DNA from: Candidatus Melainabacteria bacterium
Lineage (GTDB): Bacteria; Cyanobacteriota; Vampirovibrionia; Vampirovibrionales; JAJTHC01
Assembly: GCA_026389055.1 (NCBI GenBank)
Contig: JAPLIO010000226.1
Span: forward strand, 1-10,520
DNA length: 10,520 bases
Direction of reading: 5' to 3'
Shown here: positions 1 through 6,046 of the stretch, piece by piece
Position numbering within the stretch: the first letter of the stretch is position 1
How the letters are laid out: each line of letters begins with the position of its first letter
Notes under the pieces: generated by a model
Databases searched by the model: none
What the model was told of the DNA's origin: nothing
Seen by the model: the letters and a program-made list of their open reading frames with translations, nothing else
Made by a program: the position numbers and the translations under genes

Positions 1-139
1 GCAGAGCAAATGCGATGGTCGTTCCTACTGGTGGGTACAACATTTAAAACGCTTTTAAACTATGAATGAGTATTAAAGTATAAAATCCGCTTATACATAG
101 AACAACAACAGTAAACTAAAAAGAAAGACGTTATTAACG
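1..139. other. Left-edge region, possible tail of an upstream gene
   Basis: Two forward frames are open from the window edge, one closing at 56-58 (TAA) and one at 67-69 (TGA), so the last codons of an upstream gene may lie here. Neither tail resembles the usual C-terminus of an OppB/DppB permease, and the frames are too short to choose between. The stretch from about 70 is AT-rich and non-coding. It contains a TATAAA at 79-84 that could be part of a promoter for the permease at 140, but no convincing -35 accompanies it. Confidence 0.3.
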
Positions 140-1207
140 GTGATTGCCATTCAAAAAAAACAAAAACAGTGGTGGAGAACCAATGCCTTTGGGTTTTTAA
201 CCGCCCTTTACACCGTTGTAGCGTTTTCAGGATTTTTAGCACCCTATCATCCCAACACCGCCTACACAAAACAAGCCTATTTACCGCCTTCACCCATTTA
301 TTGGGTACATCCCGAAACAGGCTGGCTAACAGCCCCCTATGTGCTAGAACGAGAAAAAACCTTCAACCCCAAAACGTACGAATTCCAAGTTTATCCGAAA
401 TTGGGAACAACTTACCCAATCCAATTTTTTGTTAATCAAGGCGAACCCTACGAACTATTCGGATTCATTAAAACGAACTTTCATTTATTTGGCGTAGTAG
501 AACCCGCCCACATTAACCTGCTAGGCACCGATGAAAGCGGTAGAGACGTGTTTTCACGCCTACTATGGGGCGGGCAAGTTTCATTGACCATTGGCTTTGT
601 TAGTTTGTTGATTGCCTTCCCGCTGGGGCTATTAGTAGGCGGTATTGCAGGCTACAAAGGCGGCTGGATTGATACGGCGTTAATGCGGTCTACTGAAATT
701 TTAATGTCGATACCCCACCTGTTTATTTTGGTCAGTTTGGCTTCCATTATGCCCCCCTCGCTAACCAGTGTGCAACGCTTTTTGTTGGTGTCGGCCTTTA
801 TGGCATTGCTCGGGTGGACTGGGTTGGCAAGAATTATCCGCAATTTGATTTTATCCATTAAGCAACAAGAATTTATTGAAGCAGCCACGGCGATGGGGGC
901 TTCTACCCCTCGTATTTTGTGGAGACACCTATTACCCCAAACCACTTCGTTTTTGATTGTGGCGGCAACGTTGGGCATACCGGGGTATATTTTGGCGGAA
1001 TCTGGGTTGAGCTTTTTGGGGTTGGGTATTCAACAGCCTGATGCCAGCTGGGGGAATTTGCTGAAAGAAGCCCAAGAACTTTCAAACCTAATTGAACGCC
1101 CATGGCTAATGGCTCCCGGATTATTGATTTTTGGGGTAGTGTTGGCGTACAACCAGCTGGGGGAATCGCTTCGCAACCGCTTAGACCCCGCTATGCGGAA
1201 GCAATAG
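140..1207 (+). CDS. ABC transporter permease, OppC/DppC (peptide/nickel) class
   Basis: This is an inner-membrane permease subunit of a binding-protein-dependent importer of the dipeptide/oligopeptide/nickel class. Such subunits pair with a DppB-like permease, two ATPases and a substrate-binding protein. Residues about 16-34 form a first membrane helix. The family motif LLGTDESGRD is at 127-136, followed by hydrophobic helices from about 148 to the end. The cytoplasmic EAA loop that contacts the ATPase is clear: E247-A-A, then G254, then LLP near 264-266. The usual C-terminal GESLRNRLDP ending is present at 341-350. At 355 residues it is longer than typical DppC (about 300). The extra length lies between helix 1 and the GTD motif, probably outside the membrane. 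The start is GTG at 140, with only a weak purine-rich ribosome site. No partner subunit lies downstream, so any operon mates must be upstream. The substrate cannot be told from sequence. Confidence 0.9.
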   Translation: MIAIQKKQKQWWRTNAFGFLTALYTVVAFSGFLAPYHPNTAYTKQAYLPPSPIYWVHPETGWLTAPYVLEREKTFNPKTYEFQVYPKLGTTYPIQFFVNQGEPYELFGFIKTNFHLFGVVEPAHINLLGTDESGRDVFSRLLWGGQVSLTIGFVSLLIAFPLGLLVGGIAGYKGGWIDTALMRSTEILMSIPHLFILVSLASIMPPSLTSVQRFLLVSAFMALLGWTGLARIIRNLILSIKQQEFIEAATAMGASTPRILWRHLLPQTTSFLIVAATLGIPGYILAESGLSFLGLGIQQPDASWGNLLKEAQELSNLIERPWLMAPGLLIFGVVLAYNQLGESLRNRLDPAMRKQ

Positions 1208-1231
1208 CGTTCATCTTGATGTAAACATATC

Positions 1232-1259
1232 TTAACGGTAAACTAGCAAGTAATATAAT
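1232..1259 (+). promoter_or_regulatory. Predicted sigma-70-type promoter of murT
   Basis: A perfect TATAAT at 1254-1259 is preceded after 16 bp by TTAACG at 1232-1237, a four-of-six match to TTGACA. It lies in the 81-bp gap between the permease and murT, so murT is probably transcribed separately from the permease. AGGA at 1270-1273 is the nearest ribosome-binding-like sequence, but it sits 15 nt from the ATG at 1289, longer than usual. Confidence 0.5.
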
Positions 1260-1288
1260 CAACACACCTAGGAAAAAACCGAATTATT

Positions 1289-2689
1289 ATGCTAAAAACA
1301 TGGCTTGCCGTAACGGCTGGAAAACTAGCCGCATGGGCTTCTAAAACCCTAACCAAGGGGGCTGGCACTAGCTTACCTGGGGTTGTGGCACTGAAAGTTT
1401 TCCCTCAAGTGCTGAAAGCCTTAGCTCATCAAGTACCAAAACAAGGCATTATCGGCATCACAGGCACTAATGGAAAAACCACCAGTGCAGGGCTGATTGC
1501 CGCCTTCCTAGAAGCCAAACCCGCTCAAGTGATTCACAACCAACTAGGGGCGAATATGCTTTCAGGCATTACCAGTGCCTTACTGCTACAAACCGACGCT
1601 ACCGCTTGCCTAAAAGCAGATAACTTAGTGCTTGAAATTGATGAAGCCTCGCTCACCAAAGTAACCGCTCAAGCCCCCTTGCACACGCTAGCCGTTACCA
1701 ATTTATTCAGAGACCAACTAGATCGCTACGGCGAACTAGATACCACCGCCCAGTGTATCACCAACGCTTTCCCCAATGTTTCAGGGGCGATTATCCTCAA
1801 TGCGGATGAACCTTTGGTTGCCAGCATGGGAAAACATATTCCAACAGGCGTAAAACCCATTTTTTTTGGGATTCAAAGCCTACCCTTCGGGCAAAGCGAT
1901 TCCGATAGTAGCGTGCAAGCTGATGGGGGTGTCCCCTTTCCGTTGGAAGTGTGTAGTTGCCCTAGTTGCGGAACAGACCTAAGCTATACCCACCGATTTT
2001 ACGCCCAAGTAGGGCATTACCATTGCGAAAATTGTGGGTATCAACGTCCAACGCCTTCAGTTTTGGGCACGGTGCTGAAACAATCGCCTGCGGAAGCTGT
2101 TTTGCAGATAAATGCCAATACCTTAGGTTTAACAGAACCGTTTGAACTAAAAACCAGTTTAGTCGGCACGTTCAACCTATACAACCTACTATTAGCCGTT
2201 ACTGTGGGCTTGCTACACGGCGTTTCTCCGCAAACCATGCAGTTGGCACTCAATGCGTATGAAGGCGTATTTGGTCGGGCTGAACGACGAACGGTTCAAG
2301 GGAAAGCCGTACAAGTGCTGTTGATTAAAAACCCTGCGGGGGCTACAGAAGTATTAAAACTGGTAGAACAAGACCCTAATGCAAGGCTATTAATAGCCAT
2401 TAACGACGATTACGCCGATGGCAGAGACGTTTCTTGGTTGTGGGATGCCCCCTTTGAACGGCTAACCCAAGCGACTGCTCCGTTGTTTGTTTCAGGCAGG
2501 CGTTCGGGGGATATGGCGGTTCGGTTACAGTATGCGGGGATACCAGCTGATGCCATTATTGAACAGGAAGCGTTAAAAATCGGCTTAAAACAAGCCCTTG
2601 ATGCGGTACAACCCCATGAAACCTTGTATATTCTACCCACCTACACGGTTTTATTGCAGTTAAGAACGCTTTGGGATGAATTACGCTAA
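1289..2689 (+). CDS. murT: Lipid II isoglutaminyl synthase, MurT subunit
   Basis: MurT is the Mur-ligase-like subunit that, with the glutamine amidotransferase GatD, amidates the D-glutamate of the peptidoglycan stem on lipid II in the cytoplasm. The ATP-binding loop GITGTNGKTT is at residues 56-65, and the Mur ligase middle domain follows. A Cys4 zinc ribbon typical of MurT is inserted in that domain: C224-P-S-C227 and C246-E-N-C249, with an extra C222. The C-terminal DUF1727 domain starts around G329 (GRAERR) and includes the KNPAG motif and N372DDYADGRDVSWLWD386, the conserved region that contributes to catalysis with GatD. At 466 residues it has normal full length. GatD is normally encoded next to MurT, but neither neighbour here is a glutaminase. 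Folylpolyglutamate synthase or MurE are less likely because of the zinc ribbon and DUF1727. Confidence 0.93.
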   Translation: MLKTWLAVTAGKLAAWASKTLTKGAGTSLPGVVALKVFPQVLKALAHQVPKQGIIGITGTNGKTTSAGLIAAFLEAKPAQVIHNQLGANMLSGITSALLLQTDATACLKADNLVLEIDEASLTKVTAQAPLHTLAVTNLFRDQLDRYGELDTTAQCITNAFPNVSGAIILNADEPLVASMGKHIPTGVKPIFFGIQSLPFGQSDSDSSVQADGGVPFPLEVCSCPSCGTDLSYTHRFYAQVGHYHCENCGYQRPTPSVLGTVLKQSPAEAVLQINANTLGLTEPFELKTSLVGTFNLYNLLLAVTVGLLHGVSPQTMQLALNAYEGVFGRAERRTVQGKAVQVLLIKNPAGATEVLKLVEQDPNARLLIAINDDYADGRDVSWLWDAPFERLTQATAPLFVSGRRSGDMAVRLQYAGIPADAIIEQEALKIGLKQALDAVQPHETLYILPTYTVLLQLRTLWDELR

Positions 2690-2793
2690 ATAGAGGGCAT
2701 GGTAAAGAAGGTGCTAAAACACCCTAAAGGTTTAAACAAAATAAGCCGATACTGAAAGAGTACCCTACAAAAATACCTTAAACCCTTTAATGC

Positions 2794-2807
2794 AGGAGCT
2801 GTTTATG
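2794..2807 (+). promoter_or_regulatory. Ribosome binding site and start codon of the prepilin-like locus
   Basis: AGGAG at 2794-2798, a 6-nt spacer and ATG at 2805-2807 make one of the best initiation sites in the window. It fixes the start of translation upstream of the 7-bp repeat. This makes the frame mismatch with the downstream prepilin meaningful, because no ATG, GTG or TTG lies between here and the signal peptide in the prepilin frame. Confidence 0.75.
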
Positions 2808-3528
2808 CTATACTTAAAACAAGCCACAAGCCACAAGCCACAAGCCACAAGCCACAAGCCACAAGCCACAAGCCACAAGCCACAAGCCATTTAAGCTAGG
2901 CTTTACCCTGTCAGAATTGTTAGTAAGTTTAGCTGTTTTGGGCTTAATAGCTGGATTGACTGTTCCCAGTATTGTTATTTCCGTTCAAATTAGTCAAGAA
3001 AGAAACGCCGCCAAAGAAGCTTATTCGGCATTGTCTGCTGCCATTCAGCAAGCTTATATGGAAGGCACGCTGGCTAGTATGTCTCCTGCAGAAAGAAGTT
3101 TAACCGACCCGAATTCCGCTTATGTAAAATGGTTTAGAAGTACGTTTAGTGGCAGTTATTGCGAAAATGGCGACGTAGCAGGCAAGTGCAGCAGAATTGG
3201 TTGGCATGCACACTATTCAAATAACGCTGCAAGGGTTATTTTATCCACAGGGGCTGTAATTGCCAGTGTAGATGATAGAGCTACTTGGGGTGGTTTCGAT
3301 TTTACAACGCAATCATTTATGATAGATGGCAATGGTGGGCAAAAAGGCCTACCTGATAAAGTGGAAGGCACGGTTGCTTCGCCACCATCTCACATGACGG
3401 TTACTTGTAACTTGTCTGATCAAACAGTCTCATTTTGGGGGCAGCCTTATCTTATTCCACCGGGTACTTGTAAGCCATTTCACGCTAATCACTATCACAC
3501 AATGATGGCTTATTTGGGCTATTCCTAA
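2805..3528 (+). CDS. Type IV prepilin-like protein, out of frame with its start (putative phase-variable, OFF copy)
   Basis: This encodes a pilin-like or pseudopilin-like protein, made as an inner-membrane precursor and processed by prepilin peptidase. In the frame ending at 3528 the sequence reads KLG|FTLSELL followed by a Leu/Val/Ile-rich helix and TVPS. That is a class III methylation/cleavage signal with Gly at -1, Phe at +1 and Glu at +5. The mature domain has four cysteines in two spaced pairs (YC...KC and TC...TC), suited to disulphides. The ATG with the good ribosome site at 2805 is in a different frame, and as written it yields a 29-residue peptide ending at 2892-2894. With nine repeat copies instead of ten, the product would be 238 residues with a 30-residue leader. 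In the prepilin frame a TAA at 2815 and lack of start codons mean the first possible start is TTG at 2917, inside the hydrophobic helix and past the cleavage site. The OFF state or an assembly miscount are both possible. Confidence 0.75.
2819..2888 (+). repeat. Ten perfect tandem copies of the heptamer ACAAGCC
   Basis: Ten uninterrupted 7-bp units are followed by one extra A at 2889. The unit contains no stop codon in any forward frame. All three frames therefore cycle through the same seven-residue peptide QATSHKP. The array lies between a start codon and a prepilin signal peptide. Because 7 is not a multiple of 3, copy number sets which frame enters the prepilin: copy numbers divisible by three join it to the ATG, while ten do not. 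Perfect identity between units suggests recent or ongoing slippage. Confidence 0.97.
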
Positions 3529-3590
3529 CCTCCAGTAGCTTGATACCAACAAACTACAATCCGTTGCTAAGGAATAACCGTATCCATTCC

Positions 3591-3619
3591 TTGACTCTGC
3601 CCCCTGTTTTGGCTTTAAT
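3591..3619 (+). promoter_or_regulatory. Predicted promoter of tRNA-Gly
   Basis: TTGACT at 3591-3596, a 17-bp spacer and TTTAAT at 3614-3619 fit a sigma-70-type promoter. Transcription would begin about 7 nt before the 5' end of the tRNA at 3633, so the tRNA looks monocistronic with a very short leader. Confidence 0.6.
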
Positions 3620-3632
3620 AACAATGTGGTGT

Positions 3633-3707
3633 GCGGACGTAGTTCAGTGGTAGAACGCTAGCTTCCCAAGCTGGATGTCGTGAGTTCGAGTCTCATCGTC
3701 CGCTCCA
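3633..3707 (+). tRNA. tRNA-Gly (anticodon CCC), CCA encoded
   Basis: A full cloverleaf can be drawn. The acceptor stem pairs GCGGACG (3633-3639) with CGTCCGC (3697-3703) perfectly. The D arm is GTTC/GAAC and the anticodon stem CTAGC/GCTGG has one G-U pair. The loop TTCCCAA has anticodon CCC at 3665-3667. The T arm is GTGAG/CTCAT with loop TTCGAGT. The discriminator base is T at 3704, as usual for bacterial tRNA-Gly, and CCA is encoded at 3705-3707. It decodes GGG codons. A T-rich stretch follows from 3713, but no clear terminator hairpin was found. Confidence 0.96.
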
Positions 3708-3780
3708 CCGCTATTTTTTCTTTTTAAGGGGCTGGGGTTTATTAAATAAAAATTATAATTGTAGTAAATGGTGTTCAATA

Positions 3781-3789
3781 TGCTACAAT
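3781..3789 (+). promoter_or_regulatory. Possible extended -10 promoter before the small-protein genes
   Basis: TGCTACAAT matches the extended -10 pattern TGnTATAAT at eight of nine positions, counting n as a match. A recognisable -35 at normal spacing is missing, which extended -10 promoters tolerate. A second TATAAT is at 3754-3759. Either could drive the gene at 3841. Confidence 0.4.
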
Positions 3790-3840
3790 AGGAAGAGTTG
3801 TTGAATTTTTTTCGTAATCCAATGAAAGTATCCCATTGCT

Positions 3841-4140
3841 ATGTTTCAATTTCTTTCTTCCCCCGCCATTGTGCAACAATTCAGTTTATTACTCATTAGT
3901 AGTGCGTTTTTGTTTCTAGGCTTAAATGTGGCTGTAGCATGGGGGCAAAGCCAATATGCCCCAAAAACCACTATTAGCCATATATCCAATACCAAAAAAA
4001 GTACCGCCATTACTTCAACTCATAAAAAAGCAACCACTAAAAGCAAACCGAAAGTACCCGCTTCCGCCGAATTCTCTCTGCCCGATGGCGAATATTTAGA
4101 TAATAGCCCTGCTGTTGTTACATACCCCAGGAAAAAGTAA
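3841..4140 (+). CDS. Small membrane-anchored or secreted protein of unknown function, possibly frameshifted at its end
   Basis: The function is not recognised. The 99-residue product has one hydrophobic segment at about 12-34, which could be an uncleaved signal anchor or signal peptide. A Lys/Thr/Ser-rich, strongly basic linker follows, typical of an extracytoplasmic or wall-associated tail. The ribosome site is weak (GAAAG about 12 nt upstream). The stop at 4138-4140 follows AGG AAA AAG. In the -1 frame the sequence continues open to 4206-4208 with Thr/Asn-rich content (ending TTSTTL), which would give about 122 residues and leave a normal 19-nt gap to the next gene. This suggests an indel or ribosomal frameshift near 4132-4137, but chance openness of about 30 codons cannot be excluded. 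Confidence 0.6.
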   Translation: MFQFLSSPAIVQQFSLLLISSAFLFLGLNVAVAWGQSQYAPKTTISHISNTKKSTAITSTHKKATTKSKPKVPASAEFSLPDGEYLDNSPAVVTYPRKK

Positions 4141-4227
4141 CGATATCGGTCGTATTCCTTCAGAATACCCAAACAACTAACGAGGATACCACTAGTACCA
4201 CTTTGTAATCTAGTAGGAATAGTAATC

Positions 4228-4779
4228 GTGAGTTCACCGTGGGATTTAAATAACCTATTTCCACCCCCTTCTTCTGATGCTTCAGGGGTAGGCATACCCG
4301 CTATCAATACGCCTAAGCTCGAACCCAGCATCAACACGCCAGCTGATGGTAATTCGTGGCAAAAAACGGCGTTACTATCGGCAGGGTTAATTCCGTTAGT
4401 ACCCATAACAGATACCTTACTGAAGACCCTATCGCCCGTTAGTGCCTGGCAACAAACCAATACTAGTTTACCCAACGCCACAGTTCAACAGGTCAATACC
4501 TTCAAATTCGCGATTCAAGACTCATCGCCACCCCCTTTACCTACCCTACAACTATACGCTTCATCTAATCAATGGCTACCACCGACGCAACCAACAGAAA
4601 TATCGTCTAATAATCGAACCAGTGTCAAAAATTTGCTTAATTTGTATAAAGCATCTGCTCCAAAGGCTACCCAAGGTGATGGAAAGCTAATTGTAGGCGG
4701 ACAAGGTAATTTTAGCAGTATTGAAAAAGGCGGAACAGGCGGGTTGTTTGCCAGTGATACCGAGACAGAAGGCAGTTAA
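4228..4779 (+). CDS. Pro/Ser/Thr-rich hypothetical protein
   Basis: The function is not recognised. The 183-residue product is low in complexity, rich in Pro, Ser, Thr and Asn, has no cysteine, and carries one mildly hydrophobic patch around residues 47-62. It ends with a Gly-rich segment and an acidic tail. The GTG start is supported by AGGAA at 4215-4219 with an 8-nt spacer. The frame is the same as that of the gene at 3841, and only the TAA at 4138 separates the two. No start codon occurs between that TAA and the GTG. The gene converges on recO with a 26-nt gap. It may be co-transcribed with its upstream neighbour. The opposite-strand frame over 4020-4481 looks like a shadow, since it would overlap both genes and has no start context. 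Confidence 0.6.
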   Translation: MSSPWDLNNLFPPPSSDASGVGIPAINTPKLEPSINTPADGNSWQKTALLSAGLIPLVPITDTLLKTLSPVSAWQQTNTSLPNATVQQVNTFKFAIQDSSPPPLPTLQLYASSNQWLPPTQPTEISSNNRTSVKNLLNLYKASAPKATQGDGKLIVGGQGNFSSIEKGGTGGLFASDTETEGS

Positions 4780-4805
4780 TAGCGTTTAACGCCAAGATAC
4801 TCTCT

Positions 4806-5609
4806 TTAATTGATGTTCGTAGATAAACAGGGTTCTAACAACGAATAACTATTGAGCTTGAACCCTTGAAAATTTTCCAAGTAAAACCGTAAAAACCGAA
4901 AGCCTTTTAGCAAAGTAACTAGCGGTACGCTACTTATTAGCGTATTAAAGTGGTTAGCAGGTAACGGAAAATCCACCGAAAGTTGCATTAACAGGTGTTG
5001 CGTACTGGCTGAAATAGGGACTGCTTGGGGGTCATCTGTTGGGTTTTTGGAAAATACCCCGTGGTGCCGTGGCGAAAAAAAACAGACCGTAGGGGTCGTC
5101 AGGGTTGCTTCAAGCTCATCAATCATCGTCCAATCTGCCCACAGCCCATGTAAGGCTAAACAGTGGGCTTGGAAGCCTAAAAACCACCCCAGTTCTGCTT
5201 CAAGCGTTGGGGATTGAAAACCTAACCCTTGCAGTAAATTGCGAAGGGCTTGAAAATAAGCAGCCGCTTCTTCGGCAGTGCCTTCGCTTAGTTTAAGTAG
5301 GGTTTCTGCCCCAGCTTGTGCGAATAATAATAAGCGTTCTTGTTCAAACAGGGGGGCGAACGTTTCTTGAGGCTGATATTGCAACAGTGTGCCAAGGCTT
5401 TCTTTGCCTTTGGAGCCGAACCGAACTTGTAACTGGCTAATGCTAAGGGTTTGGGTGGCTCCTGCTAGTTTACTGGTGGGGGTTCGGGTGTTTTTAATCA
5501 CCACATCAATTTTGCCTGCTTCTTGGGTGTAGAAGGTGGCAATGCGGTCTTTTTCTCTGTAAGGCTTGCTTTTTAGGCAAATGCCAGTCAGTGTTTCTAG
5601 GGTAGGCAT
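4806..5609 (-). CDS. recO: DNA repair protein RecO
   Basis: RecO is a cytoplasmic recombination mediator that, with RecR, helps load RecA onto SSB-coated single-stranded DNA. The N-terminal OB-fold is clear: TGICLKSKPYREKDRIATFY at residues 8-27, then GKIDVVIKNTR and a Lys/Leu-containing stretch with GTLLQYQPQE near 72-83, all in the family order. The remainder is mainly helical, as in other RecO proteins. Length (267 residues) is slightly above the common 240-260. The four-cysteine zinc motif found in many RecO proteins is absent from the expected middle region. The ATG start at 5609 gives the expected N-terminus, but no Shine-Dalgarno sequence is visible before it. It is transcribed toward the small-protein gene ending at 4779. 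Confidence 0.88.
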   Translation of the reverse strand: MPTLETLTGICLKSKPYREKDRIATFYTQEAGKIDVVIKNTRTPTSKLAGATQTLSISQLQVRFGSKGKESLGTLLQYQPQETFAPLFEQERLLLFAQAGAETLLKLSEGTAEEAAAYFQALRNLLQGLGFQSPTLEAELGWFLGFQAHCLALHGLWADWTMIDELEATLTTPTVCFFSPRHHGVFSKNPTDDPQAVPISASTQHLLMQLSVDFPLPANHFNTLISSVPLVTLLKGFRFLRFYLENFQGFKLNSYSLLEPCLSTNIN

Positions 5610-6046
5610 GAAGGGGAAAATCCGAAGAAGAAAAGAATTCAGAGGGTGGGCAATAAAGATGGTTAGTAGGCAATGGAGGGTAGCTTACCATAAAGGGGGT
5701 ACCCAATGTTAAGAAAAGTTTATACTCGTTGACACGGTTCTATGCTTGCCTGTATCATTATTTATTATGAATTAGGATAATGTATTTTAAACAATTTAGG
5801 TAGTTCCCTAGCAATAAAAGTTGTTTTATTATTTTAATTCATATAACAGTTGGGCAAGTAGACTTTTTCGGTTGCATGTTTTTTGGAATCTAAGTCTATG
5901 CTACAGTACATCTCGTTGCGTTGCTTTAGTTTTTTTAATTCATAGCTATTGTTTTGTAGGTTCTATAAGCAATCTACGGATTTAATTGCTTTATTTCCTT
6001 ACTGTTTTTTTTGACTTTTCGTATCATTGAAAGGATTCTTTTGATA
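5610..6046. other. AT-rich non-coding region between recO and the RTX-like gene
   Basis: This 437-bp divergent gap should hold the promoters of both flanking genes. A good forward promoter is at 5729-5758. An inverted repeat pairs TAGACTT (5859-5865) with AAGTCTA (5892-5898) around a 26-nt loop, in the predicted leader of the RTX-like gene. AAGGA at 6031-6035 is the ribosome site for the ATG at 6047. No convincing gene, RNA family or minus-strand promoter for recO was found. Confidence 0.5.
5729..5758 (+). promoter_or_regulatory. Predicted promoter of the RTX-like gene
   Basis: A perfect TTGACA at 5729-5734 is followed after 18 bp by TATCAT at 5753-5758, a five-of-six -10 match. It points toward the RTX-like gene and would leave a leader of about 280 nt before the ATG at 6047. 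Confidence 0.6.

Noticed and set aside
1..69. C-terminal tail of a DppB-like permease
   Set aside because: Two frames remain open, and neither ends like a DppB protein, so no gene can be assigned.
2819..2889. CRISPR array or origin iterons
   Set aside because: Units are 7 bp and directly adjacent with no spacers, and no DnaA-box cluster or replication gene is nearby. The relation to a start codon and signal peptide explains the array better.
3633..3707. tRNA as an integration site for a mobile element covering the orphan genes
   Set aside because: No repeat of the tRNA 3' end, integrase or other mobility gene is seen in the window, and recO follows closely.
4020..4481. Minus-strand open frame of 153 codons over the small-protein genes
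   Set aside because: It overlaps both plus-strand genes, has no ribosome site or recognisable family, and the plus-strand frames have a membrane anchor or a good Shine-Dalgarno.
4786..4796. Palindrome GCGTTTAACGC between convergent genes as a shared terminator
   Set aside because: The stem is at most 3-5 bp with almost no loop, and no T-tract follows on either strand that would make it a convincing terminator.
6011..6046. TTG start 12 codons upstream of the RTX-like ATG
   Set aside because: The extension is basic and hydrophobic, unlike the rest of the protein. AAGGA at 6031-6035 sits inside it at a proper distance from the ATG at 6047.
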